A DNA stretch of 64,000 bases from Saccharum officinarum (Eukaryota; Streptophyta; Magnoliopsida; Poales; Poaceae), in NCBI GenBank assembly GCA_020631735.1, contig CM036159.1, positions 14,485,511-14,549,510 on the forward strand. The letters run 5' to 3'. Shown piece after piece: positions 1-14,148 of this stretch. A program made the translations under genes and the position numbers. The notes under the pieces are model-generated. The model was not told the DNA's origin. It did no database searches and saw nothing but the letters and a program-made list of their open reading frames with translations. How positions within the stretch are numbered: the first letter of the stretch is position 1; every line of letters starts with the position of its first letter.

Positions 1-3000
1 TTATCAGCACAGATACTTCTGATTATTTCCCCCACCTCAGATTTCTCGTCATCTGTCAAGTGATATCTATCCGGGGAGAGTTCAGACTGAAGAACAGGGG
101 ACAGTGAATTCTGCAAATTTGAATCGGTTCCAGACAGAGAATAACTGGCATGAGCAAAGCACCAGGATGCATAAGCAAGCCAAGCCTTACCCATGCTAGG
201 GCAAAGTTGCCAGGATATCTTCCGAGCAGTGCCTATGATTTCTTGAGCAAGTGCATGATAATCCAAAGTCGAAACAGACACACTATCACCAGATAGAAGT
301 TTCTCTTGAAACCCATCAGAATCGCTGAAATCTTTTATTACCTTTGGAATGATTGAATTTAAAGTAGGAGTTGAGTTCTCTTGCTCCATCCAGGTTGAGA
401 GTTTCAAACAAGCCCTAGCAACTAGTGAATGTGAAGTGCCAATGCCAGATGAACTAACTGTAGACAGAATGCTAGCACGGACCAGTGACCACAGATCAGA
501 TAAAGCCTCTTCATTATTTCCCTTTTCATGTTTCAGCAAGGCGCCTTCATACTTAATGTTCAATTCAAGTATTTCCTTGTCCATCTCATCAGACGCCTTC
601 AAAGGATGATCTGTGAGGTACTGGTTTAAACGAGTAGCCAACATAAAGTTGCCCTGCTTTCTAGAAAGACTTGTAAGCTTCTGACAGAGAAGAAGAGTGG
701 ATAAAGAAGATGGCTGTGTATTACGGTACACTTTGAAGACCTTTAGCCACATGCTGCAATCTTGATGCATTTTATCGACAGGATCATGCAGTGCTTTCAG
801 TAAAGAATCCATTATTGATTGCGATTGATTAGGTCCATTTCCGCAGGTCAACCCCGAGGCTTCTTCGAATGCAAATATGCAATGAAGCTGGCCAGCGCAA
901 GCAGCAGCTTCAGGCAATCCATTGAGTGGGACAACAGAGAGTGCTTCATCCAACATCAATTTAGCCTTATCAAGCTCTGCTTTTACGCCCTCTAACTTGC
1001 TATTAGATTGCAGCATTCCACGCAAAAGCATAAGTTCACTTCTCTCAAGTGCGACCTTGGGATCAAGGGTGAGCTCACTGCTGCTTTTCGGAGTCAGGTC
1101 AAGATAACCCCAAGCTGAATGAAAGTCCCCCTCATCAAAGCATGCCATTGCATGAATAGCATTAAGTTCATTGCCAGCACTTGTTAGAGCACCTGAATAA
1201 GGTTTGCCGGCGTGTACAGCACGGAGCACTTGTAACTCAGCAAGCCAACTCTCTAAGCATTTCCAATCTGAAAGGGATGTGTAGCACTCGATAACACGCT
1301 CTATGATGTACTGAATGCCATCAGATTTCATGGAGGTAAGGGCTTCCTCCGATTGCAGTAGATGTGAATAATGTGCAGCAGCCTTTTCATACTGCCCCTG
1401 GGATTGATAGATCAGTCCTGATATCCAGGAGAAGTGATTGTCGCGATCAGGTACGCCCCGAACTAGTTGATTATCTTGCTCAAAGTAAGAGTAGAATGTT
1501 GATGCAGCCCACTTCTGAAGTCCAACTAAGGCATCTGTTTCATGACATCTGCAGAATGCCAGGGAAGCATGCCGGAGGACCTTCAGAACATCTGCTTCTA
1601 ACCTCTCTCTAAAGGCATGATGACTTTCAGTAGCCCCTCCCGTGTGACTGTTGCCTCTGAGGGATGATGCAGCCAGGTTTCTAAGATCTACCAGCCGCAG
1701 TGAACAGTAGTGAATGACTGCATCACTACAATGCATAGCTAATCCTGCATTCAACATTGGATCACAAATTCGTGAAAACCACTCTTCACAAACTCTTTTG
1801 TTTGCATGGAAAAACAAGGAACTTGCTTTTGGTGGGGGTGATAGAACAAAGGAACCTTCATATGCATTGTAAGCATATTTTTTCAATGCCTCAACAAAAT
1901 CCAATAGAAGACGCATTGGCAATAAGCAAATGTCAGCTGGCCCTATATACCTTCCTTCACCTTCCTTAGCTTCCAGCGTCAATACATTTGTTACATCCAA
2001 AAGCATGCGTTCTAGAGCTGCAAATGTCTGAGTGGGACCACCTAGATGAGTTCGAAGCCGAAGGTTAATGCAGTGACGGGCAGCTTCATGGATTCCCCAC
2101 CAAACAGCAGCATGATTATTTACTGAGTATATTCTATCAATAGTATTTCTGTCAACACCAGGACCTTTGGGGAGTTCGTTCCCATCAGCATCTCCAAACA
2201 TATCAGTTTGACCAGAAAGCATATCTTTCTTCCCACGGTAACTAAAGACCAGCCGTTGCACCCAAGACGAAAGAGGTAACTTCAATCTGAGAGAAAGGTA
2301 ACTCAAAACAGAAACAAGCTGCTGCCAGTGGAGTTTCCTAGGCTGTTGCTTCACAGCAAGCACATGCCTCCAGTTCATGCAATGGTTGGACATGTTAGCA
2401 ATATCTGAGGAATTAAGATACTTATGCTTGTCTGCAAACAAGCCAAATGCATATGTTGTGATAGGCAAGGTGATTGAAAATAACCTTAAGAATGCATCCT
2501 TTACATTACTATCTGGATCACTAAGCTTGTCTAGCAGAACCTGAGTGACAACATAGAAATTCATGGGATTGATGAGCCTTCCCAGAAATAGTAACTCCAA
2601 GGTTATTGCAACATGGCACCTTACTTTAGGCTCCCTATCATATGCACAATCCAAGACAGGAAAAAGGATACCATTCGAAAGGGTAGCATCCCAGATGACA
2701 TCATAAGAGAAACTGAGCTTATCCACATCCCTCTCCAATCCATGGATCAATTTTTCAAATGAACCTATCCAATCTAGAGCCTCTAATTTCAATGTCAAGG
2801 ATGATGATGCATTGAGGCCCTGAACTATGTATTTGCCATATTTATGCACAAACTTCTTTTTACATTCACAAGAAATCTTCTTTTCTGCCACAACCGGCTG
2901 TGTTTCACAACCTCCAGAGCCTCTTTCAAATGGTTCAGATGCTGGCATATTGCTTGAGACTTCCATGTTGCTCAGTTTGTGTAGTGTAGAGAAAATTTGA

Positions 3001-4669
3001 AACTGTATCTCAAGGAAATTATGGAAAGGCGCACCGAATGGGTCAAGCTTCTCTGAGATGAATGATATCAAGTTAGTTGTTCTCTCATTTCTCTTTTTTG
3101 TATCCAGTGCAATCGTCACCAGAAGAATCTTGAGATCAAATTTCATTAGGGAAAGCAACTGATCCTCTGAATACTGTGCCCAACAATGTAGACCTGAGTT
3201 TGACTTGTTTTTCCTTTCACTGTTAGATTCTAAGGAGAGACTATGGATATCAGGGTAACTTACATGTCCTTCCTCAAGCAGAGATTTTATCAGCTCCAAC
3301 TCATTCATCAACGATGCAATTGCTTGATCAACTACATCTTCCGATCCATGCTGTAAGCAAAAAAGGTAAGTAGCTGCTGAGTTTGCAACCACGGTGTGGT
3401 TTGGATGAAGACGTAACTTGGATAAAATTGAACTGAAGTCAAGCAAAGCTCCAACAGAAGCTGCACGGAGCCCCAAATTTTGCAGTGATAGAACTTGCAG
3501 GTTAGTCTTAAGTGCTGCCACCAACTGTGCTGAGGAGGCAACTTCCAAGCTCTGGGCCAACACATCCACAAAATGGACATAAAATTCAGCAAACCTTTCC
3601 TGCAGAATCTCTGCAAGCAAGACCAAGCATTTGGATGCTTCTTCCATTCTCTCAGACCAGCCAAGGTTAGAGGCTATCACTGATGCACACCTTAAAAGCT
3701 GAGGAGCTAAACCTTCCAGAGGCTCAGCTACAAGTTCCCTTAGGTTATTTCGCTCAGCCACACCAGAAGCCATAATCTGCAGTACAGTAGAGAAGCAAGC
3801 AAACAGCGGACGAAGCCTCCCAGAATTATGGCTGGCTGCAAGGTTGGGATCATGCACAAGCACCTCCATATCGGCCAAGAACTTGGGCAGTAATCCAAGT
3901 GAAAACTGCAAATTCCCAAGCCAATGCCACTGAAACTGCGGAAAACTATCAATGATCATGCTGCGATCGGCATCAGCTAGGTCCGGCACAAATGCCCACC
4001 CAAGAAGCAGGTCCATGATATCAACAAACTGTGGACGGAAGCAGTGGGGGAACTTGGCGGCAACCAGCACAAGCAGGCTGAGCAGACACCGGAGCACGGC
4101 GAGGGACGTCCGCTCATCCTCTAGCACGTCACGGCAGGCGGCAAGGAGAGGCGGCACGAACCTCTCAACCGGGGCCACGTCCCCAGTGGCCAGGAGCTCC
4201 CGGAGCCCCTCGGCGACGAGAGCAGCTGAGGAGGGGTCCCCCAGGAGCGGCAGCGCCCAGGCGACGAACCCGTCCGGCAGGCCCCCGGGCGCTTCGTGCG
4301 AGCACAGCACCGCGCAGAGCGCCGCGTACGCCGAAACCGCCGCGCGCCGCACGGCATAGGACCTGCACAGCAAACGATAAAGCACGAGCCGGTTGAATCG
4401 AGTGATTCGTCACGAATGGGGAAAGCGAGGAGGTTCACTTACGCATCGTCGGCGAGGAGGACCGAGAGGGGCGGGGCGAGGAAGGGAGCGAGGGCAGGTA
4501 ACAGGGGGCGGTTGGGCGGGTGGAGGAAGGAGAGACGGAGGTTGGAGAGGGCAGCGGTGCGGGAGGCGTCGTCGGAAGGGTGCGGGGGATCGCCGGCGGC
4601 GGCGGAAAGGAGGGAGGAGAGGTGCTGCTGGAGCTGGTGGTGCGCGTAGGAGGGGCGAGGGTTTTGCAT
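1..4669 (-). CDS. SMG1: SMG1-like PIKK kinase, N-terminal part (partial, runs off left edge)
   Basis: SMG1 is the PI3K-like kinase that phosphorylates UPF1 in nonsense-mediated mRNA decay. Exon 1 is 4669-4443 (ATG at 4669, 75 codons plus 2 bases). An 80 bp intron follows (donor GTAAGT at 4442, acceptor TGCAG at 4363). Exon 2 runs open from 4362 to the window edge with no stop, giving about 1,530 visible residues. The N-terminal 1,000 residues are Leu/Ala-rich helical (HEAT-like) repeats. The stretch LKKYAYNAYEGS, the CEEWFSRI segment and the later region with SWISGLIYQSQGQYEKAA near residue 1050 match the SMG1/FAT-region pattern as I recall it. The kinase domain and FATC lie to the left, outside the window. 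Other PIKKs (TOR, ATR, TRRAP) fit less well. The long intron-free exon is intact and without stops, so the gene looks functional. Confidence 0.8.
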
Positions 4670-5248
4670 TGTCGCGACCGCCACGCCGCCAATCTCATCG
4701 GCCGCCGCGCTGTCTAGACCGCCCGGCACGGAGAAACACAGGAGCAGTCTCTCGCGTCGGCGTCTCCTCCGCCTTCTCTCGTGGAACGCCGAGTGAACCG
4801 CCGGTTCAGATCGATATATCCATATAAATACTGTTAATATGAATTTTTATTTGAAAATTAGTTATACGGTAATGCTTCGTATAGGTCCGTCCTTGTGTGC
4901 CACCCGCCGCGCGGTCAACCCTTTCGCTTTTCACCCTTGTGTCTCACCGACGCCAGAGTGACCCGCTGGCGAGTGTCGAGAAGTCGTCAGAGAGGGTAGA
5001 GCTCCACGCCGCGGGCTGCTTGAGATCTACGCGTGCGCCCTACTCGCGCCTCCTGCAGCGGCGGCGCTCCATCTGCCGGTGAGTTGCCCGCGCCGGAGCT
5101 CTGCGTCGCTGCGAGCTCCATGCGCCACTGTCGACCTCCGCGCCGCTGCGAGCTCCATGTGTTGTCGTCGACTTCCTCGCCGACGTCGAGCTGCATAACG
5201 ACGAGCTCCATTCATCCAAGTACCAAGGTGATATTACGCTGAAAGCGC

Positions 5249-5690
5249 ATGTTGCAAGCGTATATTTCAAGTGTTTCAGATGTTTCAGAAGTATATTATA
5301 AATGTTTCAGATGGATGTTACAAAAAGTAGATCGGGATGTTTGCATATGTTACAATGGTTGCAAACGTATGTTTCAAAGATCTGCTCTTAATGTTTCATC
5401 TGTATGTTTCGAATGTATGTTGCAAGTGTTTTATCTGGATGTTATATATGTTTCACGCATATGCTGTAAGTGTTTTCTCTGGATGTTGCATATGTTTCAC
5501 ACATATGTTGCAGTGGTTCGTCTGAATGTTGCATATGTTTTCTGATGTTTTAGACGTATGTTGCAAGTGTTTTAACTATTTGGATGTATGTTACGAGTGT
5601 TTCATCCTAGATGTTGCGAAAGTAGATCTGTTATTGCACATGTTACAGTGAGATTCATCTGCTGCAGCTGCTGGGCCCATCTGCATGTGC
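5249..5690. repeat. Degenerate short tandem repeats (ATGTTGCA/TGTTTCA type) in element A
   Basis: About 440 bp built of imperfect units of roughly 20-40 bp alternating ATGTTGCAAGTGTTT and TGTTTCATCTGGATG motifs. Open frames across it encode only Cys/Phe/Met-rich low-complexity peptides and are not genes. The same style of block occurs in element B (34240-34700), so it is an internal feature of this transposon family. Confidence 0.75.
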
Positions 5691-7735
5691 GTGAGTGTAG
5701 AGAGGACGCGAGCAACAGGTGCGGGAAACGGTGGAGGCGCAGATCGAGACACGACTGAAAGGTCCTAATAACTAGAGGGGGTGAATAGCCTATTAAAATT
5801 TCTACAACAACACTAAGCAAAGTGGTTAGACAACAATGAGACGAAGCAAATGTTGCGCTAGCATACTAAAAATGTAAGCCACCACCACAGTTCTAGTGGC
5901 TACAATCTCTATACACACAATGACTATATCACTACACTGAGTTAGTGTGCTATCAAAGACTAACTAAAGAGCCACGCTAACCAAACTAACAAGCTCTCAC
6001 AACTGGCTACACTAAAGAGCTTGATAACTAGCTTGCGATAATGTAAAGAGAGAGAGCAAGATGGTTATACCGTCGAGTCGAGGAATGAACCAATCAATCA
6101 CAAGAATGAATACCAATGTAGATCAATCACATCGGAATCAAATGATGACACAATGATTTTTTACCGATGTTCACTTGCTTACCAATAGACTAGTCCTCGT
6201 TGTGACGATTCACTCACTTGGAGGTTCACGCTTTAATTGGCATCATACGCCAAACCCTCAATAGGGTGCCGCACAACCAACACAAGATAAGGATCACACA
6301 AGCCATGAGCAATCCACTAGAGTACCTTTTGGTTCTTCGTCGAGAAAAGATTAAGAACCCCTTATAATTACCACGATTGAAGCCCGAGACAAGCACCTTC
6401 CTCCGCTCGACGATTCTCGCTGCTCCAAGCCGTCTAGATGGCGGCAACCACCAAAAGTAACAAAGCGAATCTCGCAGCGAAACGCAATCACCAAGTGTCT
6501 CTAGATACAAACACTCAAGCAATGCACTTGGGTTTTCTCCCGATCTCACAAAGATGACGAATTAATGATGGAGATGAGTGAGAGGACTTTGACTAAGCTC
6601 ACAAGGTTATTATATCAATGCAAATGACCAAGAGAGTGAGTTAGAGCCGGTCATGGGGCTTAAATAGAAGCCCCCACGAAATAGAGCCGTTAGGCTCACA
6701 AAGTAGCTCACCGCGTACTGATCGGACGTGCCGATCGAAATGACCGGACACAGCCCGGCCAGCGTTCGGTCACAGGATACACGCCACGTGTCCCTACCTT
6801 TGAACTCTGGCCGCCAATCTCCAACAGTCAACTCATTCCCGGGCTCGCGTGTTATGAAGGACCGGACGCTCCGATCCAGGGAACGACGCGCCAGCCCCGC
6901 ATCAGATGCTCACAGCGCCGCGTGCCTCCAACTAATGACCGGACGCGCTGATCTGCCACAGCGCCCGTGCATCGGGTCATTTCTAGAGGGCTCCCCAAGC
7001 TACAAAATCATGACCGGACGCGTCAGGTGCATGCGACCGGACGTGCCACCGCGTCAGGTCAGTTGACTGTTCACCGTTCAAGATTTTTCAACGCAACACC
7101 GAGCCCGCGTCAGTGTACGTCAGATGTGACCGGACCTAGGCCTTGTGCATCCGGTCACATTCACTGTGTTGCGTCCGGTCGTAGTCCAGACACCACTGAG
7201 CATGCCACTTTTTATAAATTGACCGGACACTGGAACCCTGAGTCCGGTCACAATGAACTCAGTGTCCGGCCACTGTTTGACAGTGAAAACCACCTTCTTC
7301 ACTTCACCAGCTTCGCTACCTTTGCTTAAATGTGACAACCACCAAGTGTATCACCTTGTGCACGTGTGTTAGCATATTTTCACAAATGTTTTCAAGGGTG
7401 TTAGCACTCCACTAGATCCTAAATACATATGCAATGATTTAGAGCATCTAGTGGCACTTTGACAACCGCATTTTGATACGAGTTTCACTGCTCTTAACAG
7501 TACGACTATCAATTCTAAATGTAATCACACTCGCTAAGTGTCTTGATCACCAAACCAAAAAGCTCCTGCAAGATTTCACCTTTGCCTTGAGCTTTTTATT
7601 TTTCTTTTTATTCTTTTCCAAATTAAGAGCTTGATCATCATCACATGTCCAACACCACCACCTTTGGACTTCGATTGCTCCACCACTTGGATTGGTGCTT
7701 AACCTATCTCATGATCACTTAGAGCACATTGTTAG

Positions 7736-7900
7736 TGTAAGGTCCAAATAGGCTAGAGGGGGGGTGAATAACCTAATTAAAACTTCTACAATAATTACTT
7801 AACCACAAGTTAGTACAAAAGGTGGCGGAGCAAAATGCACTAGCTCTAACTAATTAAGCAAGCCACCTACACAAGTCTAGTACAAGGCTATCCACTAAAC

Positions 7901-7934
<34 letters not shown>

Positions 7935-9690
7935 GCTAGATACAAGATGTAATACGAGAGAAAAGCTTCGAGTGATTATACCGCCATATAGAGATGAGAA
8001 GTACCAATCAATCAATCACACAAGAGAAATCCTCGGGAAGAGAATGACATAAGAATTTATCCCGAGGTTCACTTGCTTCCCGGCAAGCTACTCCCCGTTG
8101 TGGCGATACACCCACTTGTCGGTTCGCGAGCTAATCGACTATCAAGAGTCGAGCCCTCGGCGGGCACCGCACAACCGCACACAAGATGGGATCCTCCAAG
8201 CCACGAGCTCCACTAGAGTATCCAATTCACGAACTTCCGTGGGGAAGGATCAAGAACCCCTTACAACACTTGGTGAAGGCTCCAACAATCTCCAATTGCG
8301 AGCTCAATCACCTCCGCTGCTCTAAGTCGTCTATCGTGTCGGGAAACACGGAAGAGTAACAAGAAATCCGCAGCAACTCGAAGATCAAGTGCCTCTAGAA
8401 TGCAACTCTCAAGCAATGCACTTGAATCTCACTCAATCTCACTCAATGCAATCAATCAAAGAGATGAGTGGAGGGGTTGTTCTCTAGCTCAAAGGATGTC
8501 TCTAGGTCTTAAAATATGCAAGAGTTACCCTCAAACCCTGGACACCCTCTATTTATAACGAAGGGGTACGCAGCTAGCCGTTATGGACGACGCAGCGAAA
8601 ATCGTGCTGATCGGACGCTCCGGTCAGGGGGACCGAACGCGTCCGGTCACTACACGACAGCAAGAAACAATGCACGTTAGAACTAGTCATTGTCGAGACC
8701 GGACGCACTCAACCGTTTGACCGGACACGACAGTGCCAGCGTCTGGTCGCGTTCCAGTAAGCTCCCGTCGAGACTGGACGCGTCCGATCGCACGTGACCG
8801 GACGCGTCGCGCGTCCGATCGTCACTCCGCTTCGCTCTGCCCCTCTGGACGCCTGACCGGATGCTCCGGTTCCGTGAGGGACCGGACGCACCGGTCGCAC
8901 GCTCTACTTCTGCGCTCAGGTGAACTGACCGGACGTGCTGGTTAGGCCAGACCATCGTCCGGTCAGAAACCCTAGCAGCACCGAGTTGACCGGACGTGTC
9001 CGGTCAGACCGAGACCGCGTCCGGTGCAGCGTCCGGTCACCACAGTGACCGCCGTTCGCCTCCGTTTCTTTTCCAACTTTTGGCCCAGTAGAAAATAGGC
9101 GTTTTACTTCTCCAAAAAGCGCCGAATCCCGCCTCGCAAGCTCGATGGGAGGGAGAGAGGAACCCAAACCCCTCTCTACCGCTTAAACTCCACCGCCTTC
9201 GCAAATGTGCTAACACCACCAAGAGTACACCACCATGTGCAGTGTGTTAGCATTTCACAAACATTTTTCAAGGCGTTATGTTAGCTCTCTACTAGATCCT
9301 AATGCATATGCTCAAGTCATTGATCTAGTGGCACTTGATTCCCGAGCTAACCGTGATTGCCCCTCTTGATAGTCGGCTATGTATCCTAAACCCGATCAAT
9401 CACTTCTCTACTCATCTTAGACCGGCAAAAGAAAAACCCTGTGCTTATACCTTTGCCTTGCGCTCTTAGATCCTTCTCCTTCACTTGATCATCATGTCCA
9501 TCATATTATGTGCATCTCCACCATGATCGTCATTTCATGTCCATGCACCATTTCTTTGTGATCTTGTGGCCACCACTCCTTGCCACGAACACCTTCATCA
9601 CAGGTATTGCTTATGCCTAACTCAAAACACTTAACACATGGCATTAGCAACTTTGTGTCATTAATTACCAAAACCAAACTTGGGCTTTCA
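7736..9690 (-). repeat. 3' LTR of the copia element
   Basis: A 1,955 bp LTR starting TGTAAGGTCC and ending GGGCTTTCA in plus-strand reading. It differs from its partner by scattered substitutions and by a longer CAA run near 7902-7935, so the two have diverged since insertion. It contains the U3 cluster of GACCGGACG/CGTCCGGTC repeats (about 8600-9050). Confidence 0.9.
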
Positions 9691-10764
9691 ATCTCCCCCT
9701 TTTTGGTAATTGATGACAACCATCACAAAGTTATGAAATGAAATCAATTTTCAATTTCGATAGTATTAGCTCCCCATATATATGTGCTCCATGAGTTTGG
9801 TTCAATTGTGCACATATGTATGGATTTGAATTTTGGGAGCGTTACTACTATCAAATTGATGCTAAGGTATATAGAATGGACCTTTGAAGCGTGATACCAA
9901 TCGGAGTTGCCTTTATATACCATCCTTAGCATCGATGTAGCTAGACACCACTTGTAATACATCACTTGTAAAGATCACAAACACTAAAGTACCCCGTGAG
10001 ATCAACATTATAAGCAAAGGTGTCTAGATACCACTTGTAAAGCTACTCTTAACAAATTATCATTCAAGTTCTATTTCTAGCATACACCATACAATCATGA
10101 ATATGAATTTAAGCTTTGCAATGCAACAATTCATCATGTTATTGCACATACAAATGCAACAAACAATTCATGAGCTTGCTCCCCCTACTTGTGTGCTCAA
10201 TTTTAATTGATTCCTTTCTAATGTCATTTTCTCCCCCTTTGCAACTCAACTTTTTATCTTTGTGACTTTTCTATCTTTATGACTTTTCTCTCTTTGTGAC
10301 TTTTCTCTCCCTCTTTGTCAACAATCACCAAAAAGGTGCCAATTTTAGTGAAAGTCAAGTCAACCAATATGAGGGAGTCCAAATTATGGTTCAATCTAGA
10401 TCACTTGCCTAGAATATGTAATTCGGTTTGATCCAAGGACAAGCTTCTTCACACCTCATAAAGTATAAGGGTTATCTTGACCATGTTGAATTACACATCA
10501 TGAGCTCATTTTCTAGATTCAATACTAGGTTTGTAAGCCCACAAACATGTCATATGCTACCACTAGATCAATCAAAACATAGAAGCAATAGTGGTACCAT
10601 ATATACATTAAACTCATTTGATTTTCATGAATGAGCCTATTTATCATGCAAATATGTCTATATGTTCTAAACATGTCCTTAGCAAAGTATGAATGATATG
10701 CCAAACAACTTTACCTTGCTATGTTGGAGGAGAGGCATGTCATATAAGAATGTGGGGGGTGCAC
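9691..10764 (-). other. Copia 3' internal noncoding region with polypurine tract
   Basis: Directly beside the 3' LTR the minus strand reads AAAAAGGGGGAGAT (9691-9704), a clear polypurine tract for plus-strand DNA priming. The remaining kilobase between it and the end of the RNase H frame is AT-rich. I see no coherent reading frame or env-like gene in it. Confidence 0.75.
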
Positions 10765-13700
10765 TCATTTCAAGTTGGAGAAGTCAAGTATGTTCAATTC
10801 ATTCTTTAACTTGTAAAATCTCTTCTCATCAAGTGGCTTTGTAAAGATATCGGCTAGTTGATCTTCGGTGCCAATGCTTTCAATGCTAATATCACCCTTT
10901 TGTTGATGGTCTCTTATGAAGTGATGTCTTATGTCAATGTGCTTTGTTCTTAAATGTTGAACCGGATTTTGAGTCATCTTGATAGCACTTTCATTGTCAC
11001 AAAACAATAGTACATTCTTGAATTTGATTCCAAAGTCATTCAAGGTGGCCTTCATCCAAAGTAATTGTATACAACAACTACCGGCACTAATGTATTCGGC
11101 CTCGGTAGTAGATAGTGCAACACTATTTTATTTCTTTGATGACCATGAAACAAGAGACCTTCCAAGCAATTGACAAGTGCCACTTGTGCTTATTCTATCA
11201 ATCTTGCATCCACCATAGTCGAAGTCCGAATATCCAATCAACTCAAAGTTAGACCCCTTTAGAAACCATAATCCAACATCATGAGTGCCCTTAAGATATC
11301 TCAATATTCTCTTGGTTCCTTTCAAGTGACTTTCTCTAGGTGAAGCTTGATATCTTGCACACTTGCACACACTAAACATCACATCCGGCCTAGAAGCGGT
11401 GACATAGAGCAAACTTCTAATCATAGACCGGTATTGCTTTTGATCTACCATGTTGCCACTAGCATCAACACCCAATTGATCATTAGTGCTCATTGGTGTA
11501 CTCATTGGCTTAGCATCTTGTAATCCAAACTTCTTGATCATGTCCTTGATGTACTTCCCTTGACTTACAAAAGTGTCATTCTTCATTTGCTTAATTTGAA
11601 GTCTAAGAAAGTAACTAAGCTCTCCAATCATAGACATCTCAAACTCTTTTGCCATCATATTTCTAAATTCTTCACAAAAGTCTTGGTTAGTTGATCCAAA
11701 GATAATGTCATCCACATAGATTTGCAACACAAATAAGTCATTTCCAATTTTCTTGGTGAAGAGAGTGGTGTCAACCTTTCCTATCTTGAACCCTTTAGAG
11801 AGAAGAAAGTCCCTCAACCTCTCATACCATGCTCTAGGTGCTTGCTTCAAACCATACAATGCCTTCTTGAGCTTGTAAACATGGTTGGGCTTCTTGTCAT
11901 CTTCAAAACTGGGAGGTTGCTCAACATAAGCTTCTTCATTGATGTAGCCATTGAGAAATGCACTCTTGACATCCATTTGATAGAGCTTGATGTTGTGTGC
12001 ACAAGCATATGCTAATAAGATTCTAATAGACTCCAATCTTGCAACCGGTGCATATGTTTCTCCAAAGTCAAGACCCTCAACTTGTGTGTAACCTTGTGCT
12101 ACCAATCTTGCTTTATTTCTCACAACTATGCCATCTTGATCTTGCTTGTTTCTAAAGATCCACTTAGTGCCAATCACATTGTAGTTCTTTGGCCTCTCAA
12201 CAAGCTCCAAAACTTGATTTCTAGTGAAGTTGTTTAGCTCTTTATGCATGGCATTTACCCAATCGGAATCTTTCAATGCATCTTCTATTTTCTTAGGTTC
12301 TTCAAGTGACACAAATGAGTAGTGCTCACAAAAGGATGCTAGCCTTGATCTAGTTTGAACACCACTTTGAATTCCACCAATAATTTAGTCCAATGGATGA
12401 TCTCTTGCAATGCTAGTAGGTTGGAGTATTGGGAGTTGATTACTTCCACTTGCTTGACCTTGATCTTGCACTTCATCATGAGAACCACTAGAGCTTGCTT
12501 GATTTGTATCAATTTGCATATTTTGGTTGATCACATGAGTATCATCATCATCATCAACTTGCCTTGGCCTAACATCACCAATGTCCATGTTTCTCATTGT
12601 ATTTGCCAATTGATCTCCTCTCACATCATCAAGATTTTGATCTTCATTTTGAGACCCTTGAGTTTCATCAAACTCAACATCATGAACTTCTTCCAAGGTG
12701 CCATTTGTGAGATTCCAAACTCTATATGCTTTGCTTGTGGTAGAATAACCAAGTAAGAATCCTTTATCACATTTCTTTTCAAACTTGCTCAATCTAGTGC
12801 CTTTCTTGAGAATATAGCATTTGCAACCAAACACTCTAAAGTATGCAATGTTGGGCTTTCTTACATTCAATAGCTCATATGGTGTCTTTCCAAGCTTCCC
12901 ATGGCAATAGAGACGGTTGCTACAATAGCAAGCCGTGTTGATGGCTTCACTCCAAAATGAATGACTCACATTATATTCACTAAGCATTGATCTAGCCATG
13001 TCAATCAAAGTTCTATTCTTTCTTTCAACTACACCATTGGATTGAGGAGTGTAGGTTGGAGAGAATTGATGTCCAATACCAAGATCATCACATAATTCCT
13101 CAATTCTTGTGTTCTTGAACTCACTACCATTGTCACTTCTAATCTTCTTGATGGTGATTTCAAACTCATTTTGCACTCTTTTGACAAAAGATTTGAATAG
13201 ATCATAAATATCACTCTTGTCATAGAGAAAGAACACCTAAGTGTATCTAGTGTAGTCATCCACTATCATAAAACCATACTTGTTCCCACCAATACTAGTG
13301 TATGTTGTTGGCCCAAACAAGTCCATGTGCAATAGCTCAAATGTCTTTGATGTGCTCATTTCACTCTTATTAGGATGTGCATTTCCAACTTGTTTGCTGG
13401 CTTGATAAGCACTACATGGTTTATCCTTTTCAAAAGTCACATCTTTCAAGCCTCTAACTAAGTCATGTCTCAAAAGTTTGTTCAATTATTTCATTCCAAC
13501 ATGACCAAGCCTTCTATGCCACAACCATCCCATACTAGATTTGCTAAGCAAGCATGATGTCAATTGGGTCTCACTATCATTGAAGTCAACCAAGTATAAG
13601 GTACGATGTCTAAATCCTTTGAATATCAAATTTGATCCATCAACACTTATGACTTCAACATCATCACTACCAAATATACACTTGAAGCCAAGATCACAAA

Positions 13701-14148
13701 GTTGTGCCACCGACAAAAGATTGAAATCCAAGCTCTCAACTAGCAATACATTAGATATGCTCATGTCATTTGAGATAGCAATTTTACCAAGCACCTTGAC
13801 TTTGCCTTTCTTGTTGTTGCCGAAGGTGATAGCATCAAAACCACTATTTTGACTTGTATCAATTGATTTGAACATACAAGAATCCCTGGTCATATGTTGA
13901 GTGCACACACTATCAAGCACCCAATGCCTTCCTCCGGCTTTGTAATTGACCTACAAGACAAGATCAATTCCTTTTAGGTACCCAAACTTGTTTGGGTCCT
14001 CCAAGGTTAGTGACCAAGCTCTTTGATACCCAAATGGCTTTCTTCTTTGAGCCCATCTATAGTGTACCAATAAACTTAGTATGAACACCATTTGTACCCT
14101 TGGTAAGTATATAGAAAGAATCAAACTTAATTGAGGATACATTAGCAT
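10765..14148 (-). pseudogene. pol: Copia pol (protease-integrase-RT-RNase H), interrupted
   Basis: One reading frame runs right to left and encodes, in order, a GAG-pre-integrase/protease region (13920-13486), integrase (13485-12385, with DNGSEFKN), reverse transcriptase (12312-11128, with YVDD in the catalytic loop near 11720) and RNase H (to 10765). All segments share one frame and are separated only by stop codons, at about 13486, 13237, 12385 and 11128; no frameshift is needed among them. Several stops lie where conserved Gln or Trp codons are expected, the pattern left by C-to-T changes. The protease active-site DSG reads DSV here. This is a decayed copy of a Ty1/copia polyprotein. Confidence 0.9.

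Noticed and set aside
4121..4827. Several overlapping GC-rich open frames at the SMG1 start
   Set aside because: They are shadows of exon 1 and the start of exon 2 of the minus-strand gene, which has the only frame with consistent splicing.
5249..5545. Cys/Phe/Met-rich open frames
   Set aside because: They translate a degenerate tandem repeat and have no coding signature.
9691..10764. An env-like gene downstream of copia pol
   Set aside because: SIRE-type elements can carry one, but no coherent frame is visible here.
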